Assembly: GCA_034408745.1 (NCBI GenBank)
Contig: JAWXCM010000036.1
Span: 1 to 64,000, forward strand
Origin: JAWXCM01 sp034408745
GTDB lineage: Bacteria > Acidobacteriota > Terriglobia > Bryobacterales > Bryobacteraceae
DNA length: 64,000 bases
Reading direction: 5' to 3'
The translations under genes and the position numbers were made by a program. This document shows, in pieces, positions 16,482-25,168 of this stretch (position 1 is the stretch's first letter; the number at the start of each line of letters is the position of its first letter). The notes under the pieces were generated by a model, which saw only the letters and a list, made by a program, of their open reading frames with translations, was not told where the DNA came from and did not search any database.

Positions 16482-17996
16482 ATGCCGAAAAAAATAGACG
16501 TCACCGAACTCATCCTGCGCGACGCTCATCAAAGTTTGATGGCCACTCGCATGGCGATGGAGGACATGATCCCCGCTTGCGAGGATCTGGACAAAGCTGG
16601 TTACTGGTCTCTGGAATGCTGGGGAGGCGCGACTTTCGATTCGTGCATTCGTTTCCTGAACGAAGATCCCTGGGAGCGGTTGCGCACATTTCGGAAACTT
16701 TTACCAAATTCGCGCCTGCAGATGTTGCTCCGTGGGCAGAACCTCCTCGGCTACAGACATTATGAAGATACCGTTGTCGACCGCTTTGTTGAAAAAGCGG
16801 CCGAGAATGGAATGGATGTTTTCCGCGTATTCGATGCGCTGAACGACATCAGAAACGTCCGCCGCGCTCTGCAGGCCGTCAAGCGCACGGGCAAACACGC
16901 ACAGGGCACTATCTGCTACACGGTCAGTCCCTTGCACACCGTCACCGGCTTTGTGGAGATGGCGGAGCAGCTGGTGGAACTGGGCTGCGACAGTATCTGT
17001 ATCAAGGACATGGCGGCATTGCTGAAGCCCCAGCCTGCTTACGAAATCGTGAAAGCGATTAAGGACGCCTGCGGTGAGCAAACACGGGTTCACGTTCACG
17101 TGCACTCGACTACCGGCGTCACTCTGGTCAGTCTGATGAAGGCGATTGAAGCCGGCGCCGATGCCGTCGACACCGCCATCAGTTCCCTCAGCATGGGCCC
17201 GGGACACAACCCGACCGAAAGCTTCATTGAAATGCTGGAAGGGACGGGATTTTCGACGGATCTCGACATGCAACGCATTCTGCGCGTCCGCGACTATTTC
17301 GCGAAAGTGCGGCCGAGATATCGGGAATTCCTCACCAATATCACCAGTGTGGAGACTGAGATTTTCCAGAGCCAGATCCCTGGCGGCATGATCTCCAACA
17401 TGGAGAGCCAGCTGAAACAGCAGGGTGCGGGCGACCGTCTCCGCGAAGTTCTCCTCGAAGTTCCCAACGTCCGCAAGGTCGCCGGCTATCCACCGCTGGT
17501 AACTCCTTCCAGCCAGATCGTCGGCACGCAGGCCGTGTTCAACGTCATGATGGGCCAGTATAAGGTCCTGACGGGCGAGTTTGCCGATCTGATGCTCGGC
17601 TATTATGGCAGCACCCTTGGGCCTCGCGATCAGAAGGTCATTGAACAGGCTCAGCTTCAGGCAAAGAAACCGCCGACCAACAGCCGGCCGGCCGATCACC
17701 TGAAGCCCGAGTGGGAAAATCTTCGTTCCGCCGCAATTGCCCAGAAGGGCTGCAACGGCACCGACGAGGACGTGCTCACCTACTCCATGTTTCCCCAGGT
17801 AGCTCAGAAGTTCTTTGGCACGCGTCACGAAGGCCCGAAGAACCTGGGTAAAGATCCCGATGCGCAGCAGCCCGCCGCGGCTACTCCTGCGCCGGCAGCC
17901 TCCGATTCCGGCTCCGGCCCCGTGCGCACCACTATCACTTATGACGTGGTCCTGAACGGCAAGACGACGAAAGTCACAGTCTCGCCGGTTCAGTAA
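16482..17996 (+). CDS. Methylmalonyl-CoA carboxyltransferase 5S subunit
   Basis: A 504-residue carboxyltransferase that moves CO2 between biotin and pyruvate/oxaloacetate. It has a TIM-barrel domain with metal ligands Asp14 (ILRDAHQ), Lys175 (CIKDMAAL, the carbamylated lysine), His206 and His208 (HVHVHST), each offset by 9 from those of the Propionibacterium 5S subunit as I recall it. It also shares GGATFDSCIRFLNEDPWERL and the C-terminal NGTDEDVLTYSMFPQVA. The protein ends in a short beta domain, not a biotinyl domain; biotin is on the separate 1.3S protein. GGGGAG lies about 7 bases before the ATG. A TATCCT at 16428-16433 could be the promoter, giving a leader of about 40 bases. This is the first gene of the propionate cluster. 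Confidence 0.92.
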   Translation: MPKKIDVTELILRDAHQSLMATRMAMEDMIPACEDLDKAGYWSLECWGGATFDSCIRFLNEDPWERLRTFRKLLPNSRLQMLLRGQNLLGYRHYEDTVVDRFVEKAAENGMDVFRVFDALNDIRNVRRALQAVKRTGKHAQGTICYTVSPLHTVTGFVEMAEQLVELGCDSICIKDMAALLKPQPAYEIVKAIKDACGEQTRVHVHVHSTTGVTLVSLMKAIEAGADAVDTAISSLSMGPGHNPTESFIEMLEGTGFSTDLDMQRILRVRDYFAKVRPRYREFLTNITSVETEIFQSQIPGGMISNMESQLKQQGAGDRLREVLLEVPNVRKVAGYPPLVTPSSQIVGTQAVFNVMMGQYKVLTGEFADLMLGYYGSTLGPRDQKVIEQAQLQAKKPPTNSRPADHLKPEWENLRSAAIAQKGCNGTDEDVLTYSMFPQVAQKFFGTRHEGPKNLGKDPDAQQPAAATPAPAASDSGSGPVRTTITYDVVLNGKTTKVTVSPVQ

Positions 17997-18073
17997 CCCG
18001 TTCAACAACAAGGGGCGCGCGTCTGTTGCGCCTCATCAGTCAAGACTCAGCAACAGCACCAGGGGTGTACTCA

Positions 18074-19624
18074 ATGTCAGCCTCCATGGAGGAAAGAGTC
18101 CAGCAGCTTCGGGACAAACGCGAGCAGGTGAAACTGGGCGGCGGTGCCGACAAGCTCGACAAACAGCGCGCTTCAGGAAAACTCACAGCCCGCGAGCGAG
18201 TAGAGGCGCTGGTTGACCCGGACAGCTTTCAGGAAACCGGGCTATTTGCACAACATCGCGCCACGTTATTCGGGATGGCCGGTAAGGACATGCCCGCCGA
18301 CGGCGTCGTTACCGGATCCGCGGCGGTAGGCGGACGTCTGGTCCATCTGGCCAGTCAGGACTTCACCGTTGCCGGTGGCTCGGCCGGCGAACTGCATTCG
18401 ATTAAGGTATCGGAAGTAATGCAGCAGGCGCTGAAAACGGGCACGCCGTTCGTGTTCGTCAACGATTCGGGAGGCGCGCGCGTGCAGGAGGGCATCGATT
18501 CCCTGTCCGGCTACGCTAAGGTGTTCTATTCGAACGTCATGCTGTCGGGCGCAGTGCCGCAGGTAGCTCTGATCTGCGGTCCCTGCGCGGGTGGCGCGGC
18601 GTACTCGCCGGCCCTCACGGACTTCATTATTCAGACCCGCCAGGCGCAGATGTTCATCACCGGACCCTCTGTCATCAAGCAGGTTACGGGCGAGACGATT
18701 ACGGCCGATGAGCTCGGCGGACCCGACGCGCACATGGTGCACTCGGGCGTCATCCACTTCATCGCCAGCGATGACAAAGAGGCGATTCTCATCTGCCAGA
18801 AGCTCCTCAGTTTTCTGCCATCGAACAACCTCGAAGATCCGCCGTACATCGACGGCAAGTATGACGTGGACTCCGATGCTTCGCTCAACGGCATCGTGCC
18901 TGTGGACGGCAAGCAGGCATATGATGTGCGCGAAGTGCTCAGCCGCGTGATCGACAATGCCGATTTTCTGGAAGTGCAGGCTGGCTTTGCTCCGAACATC
19001 GTCATCGGCTTCGCCCGGGTGACCGGGCGCACGGTCGGAATCATCGCGAATCAGCCCGCGGTGAATGCCGGCGTGCTCGACATTAACGCCTCCAGCAAGG
19101 CTGCCCGCTTCATCCGGTTCTGTAACGCCTTTAATATCGCGCTGGTCACGTTCGTCGACGTTCCGGGCTTCCTTCCCGGGGTCGAGCAGGAATACGGCGG
19201 CATCATCCGACACGGCGCCAAGCTGCTGTTTGCGTACTCGGCCGCCACGGTGCCGAAAGTCACCATCATTCTGCGCAAAGCTTACGGCGGCGCCTACATC
19301 GCCATGTGCGCCAAGGACCTCGGAGCCGACCGCGCTTTCGCGTGGCCGACTGCCGAAATCGCAGTCATGGGCGCGGAAGGCGCAGCGGAAATCGTGTTCC
19401 GCCAGGAAATTGCCAAAGCGGAAGACAAGCCCGCCAAACGCAAGGAAATGATCGCGAATTATCGCGAGGCCTTCTCCAATCCGTACGTCGCCGCCGGCCG
19501 CAGGCTTGTCGACGATGTCATCGAGCCGGCTCAAACGCGCAAGTACATCGCGCAGTCGCTCGAGTATCTGTCGACCAAGCGCGAGCTTCGCCCGGCCAAG
19601 AAACATGGCCTGATGCCGCTGTAG
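18074..19624 (+). CDS. mmdA: Methylmalonyl-CoA carboxyltransferase 12S subunit (acyl-CoA carboxyltransferase)
   Basis: A 516-residue crotonase-fold carboxyltransferase that exchanges the carboxyl group between biotin and (methyl)malonyl-CoA/propionyl-CoA. Two halves each carry oxyanion-hole glycines: GPCAGGAAYSP in the first, and RKAYGGAYIAMC in the second. The family motif LFGMAGKDMPADGVVTG is clear. The sequence resembles both propionyl-CoA carboxylase beta and transcarboxylase 12S; the adjacent 5S gene favours the latter. The ATG at 18074 has AGGGG upstream; an earlier in-frame ATG-less extension is not needed. The 77-base gap before it contains a weak GC-rich hairpin (about 18013-18034). 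Confidence 0.93.
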   Translation: MSASMEERVQQLRDKREQVKLGGGADKLDKQRASGKLTARERVEALVDPDSFQETGLFAQHRATLFGMAGKDMPADGVVTGSAAVGGRLVHLASQDFTVAGGSAGELHSIKVSEVMQQALKTGTPFVFVNDSGGARVQEGIDSLSGYAKVFYSNVMLSGAVPQVALICGPCAGGAAYSPALTDFIIQTRQAQMFITGPSVIKQVTGETITADELGGPDAHMVHSGVIHFIASDDKEAILICQKLLSFLPSNNLEDPPYIDGKYDVDSDASLNGIVPVDGKQAYDVREVLSRVIDNADFLEVQAGFAPNIVIGFARVTGRTVGIIANQPAVNAGVLDINASSKAARFIRFCNAFNIALVTFVDVPGFLPGVEQEYGGIIRHGAKLLFAYSAATVPKVTIILRKAYGGAYIAMCAKDLGADRAFAWPTAEIAVMGAEGAAEIVFRQEIAKAEDKPAKRKEMIANYREAFSNPYVAAGRRLVDDVIEPAQTRKYIAQSLEYLSTKRELRPAKKHGLMPL

Positions 19625-19635
19625 AGGGGAACACC

Positions 19636-19971
19636 ATGAGTGCTCTTGCAACGGAACCCAATGCCGCTTTGATTGAAGAACTGCGGAAGCAGATTGAGGC
19701 CCTCAGCGCGCGGCTCGAGAAGCTGGAGCAGCAGCCCGCAGCCGCTGCTCCGGTGTCCACTCCCGCTCCTCCGGCTGCCGCCGCTGTCGGGCAGTCTCAG
19801 CCCCAGGTGGAAGAGATCTCCGCCGAAACACTGCTGGTGATCTCAGCCGCTGTCGCGGCGTTCCTTGGTGAACGCGGACATATCCGGGCGGTACGTCTGG
19901 TGGGTTCGGCCCGCTGGGCGCAGGAAGGACGAGTCAGCATCCAGGCGTCGCACCGCCTGAACAGGACGTGA
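19636..19971 (+). CDS. Small soluble OadG/MmdD-like subunit of the carboxyltransferase
   Basis: A 111-residue protein. Residues 8-35 form a heptad-like coiled coil (LIEELRKQIEALSARLEKLE), followed by an Ala/Pro linker and a compact C-terminal segment (ISAAVAAFLGERGHI, then SARWAQEGR). The C-terminal pattern AAVAAxLG...W...GR resembles the tail of the gamma/delta subunits of Na+-pumping decarboxylases and a small protein encoded between 12S and 1.3S in propionibacteria, as I recall it. There is no membrane helix, which argues against a sodium-pumping decarboxylase. GAGGGGA precedes the ATG by 5 bases. It probably bridges or stabilises the complex. Confidence 0.72.
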   Translation: MSALATEPNAALIEELRKQIEALSARLEKLEQQPAAAAPVSTPAPPAAAAVGQSQPQVEEISAETLLVISAAVAAFLGERGHIRAVRLVGSARWAQEGRVSIQASHRLNRT

Positions 19972-19977
19972 CCGAAA

Positions 19978-20361
19978 GTGAAACTGAAAATCACCGTCGA
20001 ATCCAAAACATACGAAGTGGAAGTCGAGGTGGCGGAGCCGGAAGTTCACGCTCCGCCGGTCTACTCCTTCCAGTCCTCTGCCGCCGTCCGCGTGCCCGCC
20101 GCCGTGCCGCACGCTCCCGTTCCGGGTGCCAACGAGAACGTCAATGAAGACAAGGTGTGCCGCAGTCCCATCGCCGGCATCGTGGTGAAAGTCGCCGCGC
20201 AGCCCGGTCAGCAGATCCAGACTGGCGACACGCTGATGGTGCTGGAAGCCATGAAGATGGAAACCGCCATCACAGCTCCTGTCAGCGGAAAGATTGCGAA
20301 GATCAACGTGAATCAGGGCGACGCTGTCAAGGGCGGCCAGATTCTCGTGGAGTTCGAATAA
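19978..20361 (+). CDS. Biotin carboxyl carrier protein (1.3S subunit)
   Basis: A 127-residue biotinyl carrier. An N-terminal segment (KITVESKTYEVEVEV), typical of carriers that dock on carboxyltransferases, is followed by an Ala/Pro/Val-rich linker (about 25-55). The biotinyl domain carries the EAMKMET motif, with Lys93 as the biotin attachment site. It shuttles the carboxyl group between the 5S and 12S subunits. The GTG start is 6 bases after the previous gene. Its stop overlaps the next start (TAATG). Confidence 0.95.
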   Translation: MKLKITVESKTYEVEVEVAEPEVHAPPVYSFQSSAAVRVPAAVPHAPVPGANENVNEDKVCRSPIAGIVVKVAAQPGQQIQTGDTLMVLEAMKMETAITAPVSGKIAKINVNQGDAVKGGQILVEFE

Positions 20362-20843
20362 TGGACAACGCCGAACTACAAACCGTCCCCGGGTTTCTGT
20401 TTTTCGACCATGTGGCGATCGCTGTCGCGCAGGGTCAGCTGGAAGCCCACGTGGATGCTTACAAGGCGCTCGGGTTTACGGAACTGCATCGGGAAGACGT
20501 GCTCGGCAAGGACCAGGTTCGCGAGGTGCTGCTGCAGGTAGGCGGCGGCCCGAATCTGGTGCAGTTACTGGAGCCGCTGAGCGCCGAATCGCCGGTCGCG
20601 AAGCAGCTCGAAAAGAATGGCGGACGCGGCGGGTTCGCTCATGTCGCATTCCGCGTTGTCGATATCCAGGCGGCGTTCGATCACATGAAGTCGGCTGGAT
20701 TCAACATCATTGATGCGGCTCCGCGGCCCGGTTCGCGCGGGACTACGGTATTCTTCGTCCATCCGAAGACCACCGCGACGGCCGCGTTCGGGTATCTGAT
20801 CGAGGTAGTTCAGGAAGGAAAATCCGATGCAGGCCACAAGTGA
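20361..20843 (+). CDS. mce: Methylmalonyl-CoA epimerase
   Basis: A 160-residue vicinal-oxygen-chelate protein that interconverts (2R)- and (2S)-methylmalonyl-CoA. The expected metal ligands are His17 (FFDHVAIAV), Gln68 (LVQLLEP), His94 (GFAHVAFRV) and Glu148 (YLIEVV). It is a little longer than the usual 130-150 residues because of an N-terminal extension. The start shares one base with the carrier stop, and the 3' end overlaps mutA by 17 bases, so the three are coupled. It supplies the isomer needed by the mutase encoded next. Confidence 0.94.
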   Translation: MDNAELQTVPGFLFFDHVAIAVAQGQLEAHVDAYKALGFTELHREDVLGKDQVREVLLQVGGGPNLVQLLEPLSAESPVAKQLEKNGGRGGFAHVAFRVVDIQAAFDHMKSAGFNIIDAAPRPGSRGTTVFFVHPKTTATAAFGYLIEVVQEGKSDAGHK

Positions 20844-22110
20844 TTTACCTGGCGAAGCACTTCGGCTGGCCGAGGAGTTTCCACCCGTGTCTACAGAAGC
20901 CTGGGAGGCGGTCATCAAGGCCGACCTCGCAGGCGCCGATTACGACAAGAAGCTGGTTTGGAATACTGAAGAGGGGATCGCGGTTCGCCCTTACTATCGC
21001 GCCGATGATGTCCAGCCGCGCCCCGCGCTGCTGATCGGCGCGGCAAAGCCGGACGTGCTCATTGATGCCGCGCGGTTCGCGGAGAACGGTGGGACCACGG
21101 TCCAGGAGCTCGGCTACGGGATCGGTGAAGGGCTGCGGAAGCGTGCCTCGGGCGTGGGTTCAATTGGCTTCGTTTTGTCTGTTGGCTCGAACTTCTTTTT
21201 CGAGATTGCGAAGCTTCGCGCGGCCCGGATCCTGTGGGCTGAAGCTACTGGCGAGCCGGTTTGGATCGAAGCTCGCACCTCGCTGTCCAACAAATCGATC
21301 TACGCGCCGTATACGAATTTGCTGCGGACCACAACCGAAGCCATGTCGGCACGCATTGGCGGAGCCGACGCTCTGCAGGTTGTTGCGTTTGGGTTTACCG
21401 AACGGCTGGCGCGCAATGTGGACCGGATCATCGCTGAAGAGGCGCACCTCAACGACACGCTCGACCCTGCAGCCGGCGCGTATTACGTAGAGGTGCTGAC
21501 CGATTCCATCGCTGCTGAAGCTCGCAAACTGTTCGACGCCACGCCGGAGTCCATCGACCAGGCCATCGCTGCCTCACGTGTGGCGAAAGAAAAGGCAATC
21601 GCTTCGCGCCGCAAAGTGATGGTCGGCGTCAATAACTATCCCGACATCGGCGAGACGCTGGTGGGCGACGAATACCCGGTGCCGTCTGACGTCTGGCGCG
21701 CGGCTGCTGTGTTTGAGCAGATCCGACTGCGGTCGGACCGTCATGCTGCGAAAACCGGCAAGCGGCCCACCGTTCTGCTGCTGCAGCGCGGTGATCTGAA
21801 GATGCGGCAAGCCCGGGCACAGTTCATTCAGAATTTCTTCGGCTGCGGTGGCTTCGCCATCGTCGAGGCCGATCACCTGGAAGGCAGCCCGGATCTTATA
21901 GTCCTGTGCAGCTCGGATCCCGAGTATCCGGCGCTGGCGCAGGAGATCTGCCCGCAGGCGAAACAGCCTGTGGTCGTTGCGGGTAACCCGAAGGATCAGA
22001 TGGACGTGCTGAACGCGGCCGGTGTCGCAGGCTACGTGCACGTGCTGTCGAACGCGGTCGAAACGCTGAAGTACTGGCAGGACAAGCTCAACATCGGAGT
22101 GGAGGTTTAA
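20827..22110 (+). CDS. mutA: Methylmalonyl-CoA mutase small subunit (short form)
   Basis: A 427-residue protein homologous to the non-catalytic mutase subunit. It keeps an N-terminal linker (KADLAGADYDKKLVW), part of a TIM barrel (LSVGSNFFFEIAKLRAARILW and LNDTLDPAAGAYYVE) and a B12-fold C-terminal domain. That domain lacks the cobalamin DxHxxG motif, as expected for MutA. It is much shorter than the classical 620-640 residues: compared with the neighbouring large subunit, about 150 residues of the first half of the barrel are missing, between RPYY (near 57) and the LLIGAAKPDVL region. Similar short forms are, as I recall, known in Bacteroidetes. It forms the heterodimer with the next gene's product. 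Confidence 0.88.
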   Translation: MQATSDLPGEALRLAEEFPPVSTEAWEAVIKADLAGADYDKKLVWNTEEGIAVRPYYRADDVQPRPALLIGAAKPDVLIDAARFAENGGTTVQELGYGIGEGLRKRASGVGSIGFVLSVGSNFFFEIAKLRAARILWAEATGEPVWIEARTSLSNKSIYAPYTNLLRTTTEAMSARIGGADALQVVAFGFTERLARNVDRIIAEEAHLNDTLDPAAGAYYVEVLTDSIAAEARKLFDATPESIDQAIAASRVAKEKAIASRRKVMVGVNNYPDIGETLVGDEYPVPSDVWRAAAVFEQIRLRSDRHAAKTGKRPTVLLLQRGDLKMRQARAQFIQNFFGCGGFAIVEADHLEGSPDLIVLCSSDPEYPALAQEICPQAKQPVVVAGNPKDQMDVLNAAGVAGYVHVLSNAVETLKYWQDKLNIGVEV

Positions 22111-22112
22111 AC

Positions 22113-24149
22113 GTGAAGCGATACAGCGCAGCAGACCTCGAGCAGATGGAGCACCTGCAGTACGCGGCCGGCATCCAGCCCTTCCTTCGCGGACCTTACT
22201 CCACCATGTATGTCATGCGGCCGTGGACCATCCGGCAGTACGCCGGGTTCTCCACCGCTGAAGATTCCAACGCGTTCTACCGTCACAATCTGGCCGCGGG
22301 CCAGAAGGGGCTTTCGGTGGCGTTCGATCTGGCCACGCATCGCGGGTACGATTCCGATCATGAGCGCGTGCCCGGCGATGTCGGCAAGGCCGGCGTTGCC
22401 ATTGACAGCGTCGAGGACATGAAGATTCTGTTTGACAGCATTCCGCTGGAACAGATGTCTGTCTCAATGACGATGAATGGCGCCGTGCTTCCCATCATGG
22501 CGTTCTATATTGTGGCGGCTGAGGAGCAGGGCGTTCCCACGCAGAAGCTCAGCGGCACCATTCAGAACGACATTCTCAAAGAGTTCATGGTCCGGAACAC
22601 CTATATCTATCCGCCCGCATCCTCCATGCGGATCATCGGAGATATCTTCCGGTACTGTTCGGCGAAAATGCCGAAATTCAACTGCATTTCCATCTCCGGG
22701 TATCACATGCAGGAAGCGGGAGCGACGGCGGAGATCGAACTCGCCTACACGCTCGCTGACGGACTGGAGTACCTGCGCACCGGGATCAATGCGGGCCTGG
22801 ACGTTGACAACTTCGCGCCACGCCTGAGCTTCTTCTGGGGCATCGGTATGGATTTCTTTACGGAAATCGCCAAGATGCGCGCGGCTCGCGTGCTGTGGGC
22901 GAAGATCGTGAAGTCGTTCCACCCGAAGAACCCGAAATCGATGGCGCTGCGCACGCACTCGCAGACATCGGGCTGGAGCCTGACGGCGCAGGACGTATTC
23001 AACAACGTTCCGCGCACGTGTATTGAGGCGATGGCCGCGGCGCTGGGTCATACGCAGTCGCTGCACACCAACGCTCTGGACGAAGCGCTGGCGCTGCCGA
23101 CGGACTTTTCGGCGCGCATCGCGCGTAACACCCAGATCTACATCCAGGAAGAGACGGGCATCACGAGGTCCGTGGATCCGTTCGCAGGAAGCTACTACGT
23201 GGAGACGCTGACGCACGAATTGATGGAACGTGCCTGGCACCTCATCAGCGAAGTGGAAGCGCTCGGCGGAATGACGAAGGCGATCGAGTCGGGTCTGCCG
23301 AAGATGCGCATCGAAGAAGCTGCGGCTCGGCGGCAGTCTCGCATCGATTCCGGGTCTGAGGTCATCGTCGGCATCAACAAGTACCAGCCGGAGACCGAAG
23401 AGAAGATCGATGTTTTGGAGGTCGACAACGCTGCGGTTCGGGAGAACCAGCTGCGCCGGCTTGCCGAGATCCGTTCGACTCGCGATGCGGCTGCGGTGAC
23501 ATCGGCGCTAACGGCGCTGACCGACGCGGCGCAGAATGGCTCGGGCAACCTGCTGGAGCTGGCTGTGAATGCGGCGCGGCTTCGTGCGACGCTCGGCGAA
23601 ATCTCGTATGCTCTGGAGAAGGTTTTCGGGAGGTATCAGGCGGTGAGCCGGACTATCAGCGGAGTATATTCAGCCGAATCGCAGCAGGATCCCGAGTTCC
23701 AGAAGGCGAAGCAGATGGCCGATGTATTCGCGAAAGAAGAAGGCCGGCGTCCGCGCATTCTGGTCGCAAAGATGGGGCAGGACGGGCACGATCGGGGAGC
23801 CAAGGTGATCGCCACGGCCTTTGCTGACATCGGGTTCGATGTCGACGTAGGCCCACTGTTCCAGACGCCTCACGAAGTAGCCCGCATGGCCGTCGAAAAC
23901 GATGTGCATGTGCTCGGCGTTTCCACTCTGGCGGGCGGGCACAAAACGCTTGTTCCGGAAGTGATCGCGGAACTGAAGTCGATGGGTCGCGAAGACATTC
24001 TGGTTGTGGTCGGCGGTGTGATTCCGCCACAGGACTACGACTATCTCTACAAAGCAGGCGCTACCGGAGTCTTTGGGCCTGGCACAAAGATCCCTGCGTC
24101 GGCACAGAAAATACTCTCAGCGCTTCAGGGCAATCTGGCGCGTGTCTGA
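22113..24149 (+). CDS. mutB: Methylmalonyl-CoA mutase large (catalytic) subunit
   Basis: A 678-residue adenosylcobalamin enzyme that interconverts methylmalonyl-CoA and succinyl-CoA. The TIM barrel carries GPYSTMYVMRPWTIRQYAG and ISISGYHMQEAGA. The C-terminal B12 domain has the DGHDRG motif at 557-562, with His559 as the lower cobalt ligand, then GVSTLAGGHKTL. It is some 40-50 residues shorter at the N-terminus than classical large subunits, which lose only dimer-contact arms. The GTG start is preceded by GTGGAGG. It is followed by meaB with an 8-base overlap. Confidence 0.96.
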   Translation: MKRYSAADLEQMEHLQYAAGIQPFLRGPYSTMYVMRPWTIRQYAGFSTAEDSNAFYRHNLAAGQKGLSVAFDLATHRGYDSDHERVPGDVGKAGVAIDSVEDMKILFDSIPLEQMSVSMTMNGAVLPIMAFYIVAAEEQGVPTQKLSGTIQNDILKEFMVRNTYIYPPASSMRIIGDIFRYCSAKMPKFNCISISGYHMQEAGATAEIELAYTLADGLEYLRTGINAGLDVDNFAPRLSFFWGIGMDFFTEIAKMRAARVLWAKIVKSFHPKNPKSMALRTHSQTSGWSLTAQDVFNNVPRTCIEAMAAALGHTQSLHTNALDEALALPTDFSARIARNTQIYIQEETGITRSVDPFAGSYYVETLTHELMERAWHLISEVEALGGMTKAIESGLPKMRIEEAAARRQSRIDSGSEVIVGINKYQPETEEKIDVLEVDNAAVRENQLRRLAEIRSTRDAAAVTSALTALTDAAQNGSGNLLELAVNAARLRATLGEISYALEKVFGRYQAVSRTISGVYSAESQQDPEFQKAKQMADVFAKEEGRRPRILVAKMGQDGHDRGAKVIATAFADIGFDVDVGPLFQTPHEVARMAVENDVHVLGVSTLAGGHKTLVPEVIAELKSMGREDILVVVGGVIPPQDYDYLYKAGATGVFGPGTKIPASAQKILSALQGNLARV

Positions 24150-25158
24150 GATTCGGCCCAGGCGCGGCCGCCTTGCACCTGCCGCTTACATCGACGGCAT
24201 CCTGCGGGGCGACCGCGTTATCCTCGCGCGCGCCATTACGGTCATAGAAAGTGAACTGCCGGCTGACAACGCGCTGGCACAGGAGATTCTCGACTCGATT
24301 CTGCCGCATTCGGGCAAAAGCCACCGGGTTGGGATCACTGGCGTCCCGGGTGCGGGCAAGTCGACCTTCATCGACGTACTGGGCATGCATCTGGTGCGTG
24401 ATTTGGCGCAGAAGGTAGCGGTATTAAGCGTCGATCCGTCCAGCCAGATCTCCGGCGGCAGCATCCTGGGTGACAAGACCCGCATGGAGAGGCTCTCTGC
24501 TGAAGACGCTGCGTTCATAAGGCCGAGCCCCGCTCGCGGGCACCTGGGAGGCGTTGCAAGACGTACTCGGGAAACGGTTTTACTGTGCGAAGCCGCCGGC
24601 TACAGCAACGTTTTTGTCGAAACCGTGGGTGTAGGACAGTCGGAAACGGCCGTCCGTTCGATGACGGATTTCTTTTTACTGCTGATGATTCCCGGTGCGG
24701 GCGATGAATTGCAGGGAATTAAGCGCGGAATCATTGAAATGCTCGACGGTATGGTGATTAATAAGGCGGACGGCGATAACAAGCTGCGTGCGGAACGTGC
24801 GCGCGTCGAGTATTCGAGTGCGCTTCACCTGTTCCCAGCTTCTCCCGATGGCTGGATCCCGCGCGTGCTCTCGTGTTCGTCCTTGCATAATCAGGGCATT
24901 GGCGATGTCTGGGCCATGGTGCTGGAGCATCGGGCACAGCAGGCGGAGAACGGACATTTCGCGAATCGCAGGAGTGGCCAGAATGAAGACTGGATGAAGG
25001 AACTCCTCAGCGACGGACTCACGCATTTATTCCAAACGAACCCGGAGATGCAACGCCGTCTGCCGGAACTGCAGGCCAGGGTACGAGCGGGCGAGACCAC
25101 GCCGTTCAGCGCCGCTTCGCAATTACTGAGCGTCTTTTCAGGCGCCACGAAAGTTTAG
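24142..25158 (+). CDS. meaB: MeaB/ArgK-type GTPase, chaperone of methylmalonyl-CoA mutase
   Basis: A 338-residue G3E-family GTPase that protects and reloads the mutase with adenosylcobalamin. The Walker A motif GVPGAGKST is at 67-75, followed by VLSVDPSS, the switch region FVETVGVGQSE and the base-recognition motif NKADG. Length and motif order match MeaB. The GTG start overlaps the mutB stop by 8 bases (GTGTCTGA). The frame extends upstream inside mutB, but that is a shadow. Confidence 0.95.
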   Translation: MSEIRPRRGRLAPAAYIDGILRGDRVILARAITVIESELPADNALAQEILDSILPHSGKSHRVGITGVPGAGKSTFIDVLGMHLVRDLAQKVAVLSVDPSSQISGGSILGDKTRMERLSAEDAAFIRPSPARGHLGGVARRTRETVLLCEAAGYSNVFVETVGVGQSETAVRSMTDFFLLLMIPGAGDELQGIKRGIIEMLDGMVINKADGDNKLRAERARVEYSSALHLFPASPDGWIPRVLSCSSLHNQGIGDVWAMVLEHRAQQAENGHFANRRSGQNEDWMKELLSDGLTHLFQTNPEMQRRLPELQARVRAGETTPFSAASQLLSVFSGATKV

Positions 25159-25168
25159 GAAAACTGAC

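Noticed and set aside
18266..19651. A 461-residue antisense frame opposite the 12S gene
   Set aside because: Composition is His/Arg-rich, with no motif, and the opposite strand holds an unmistakable carboxyltransferase.
16482..20361. Sodium-pumping oxaloacetate or methylmalonyl-CoA decarboxylase
   Set aside because: There is no membrane beta subunit (OadB/MmdB) and the small subunit has no transmembrane helix; the 5S protein also lacks a fused biotinyl domain.
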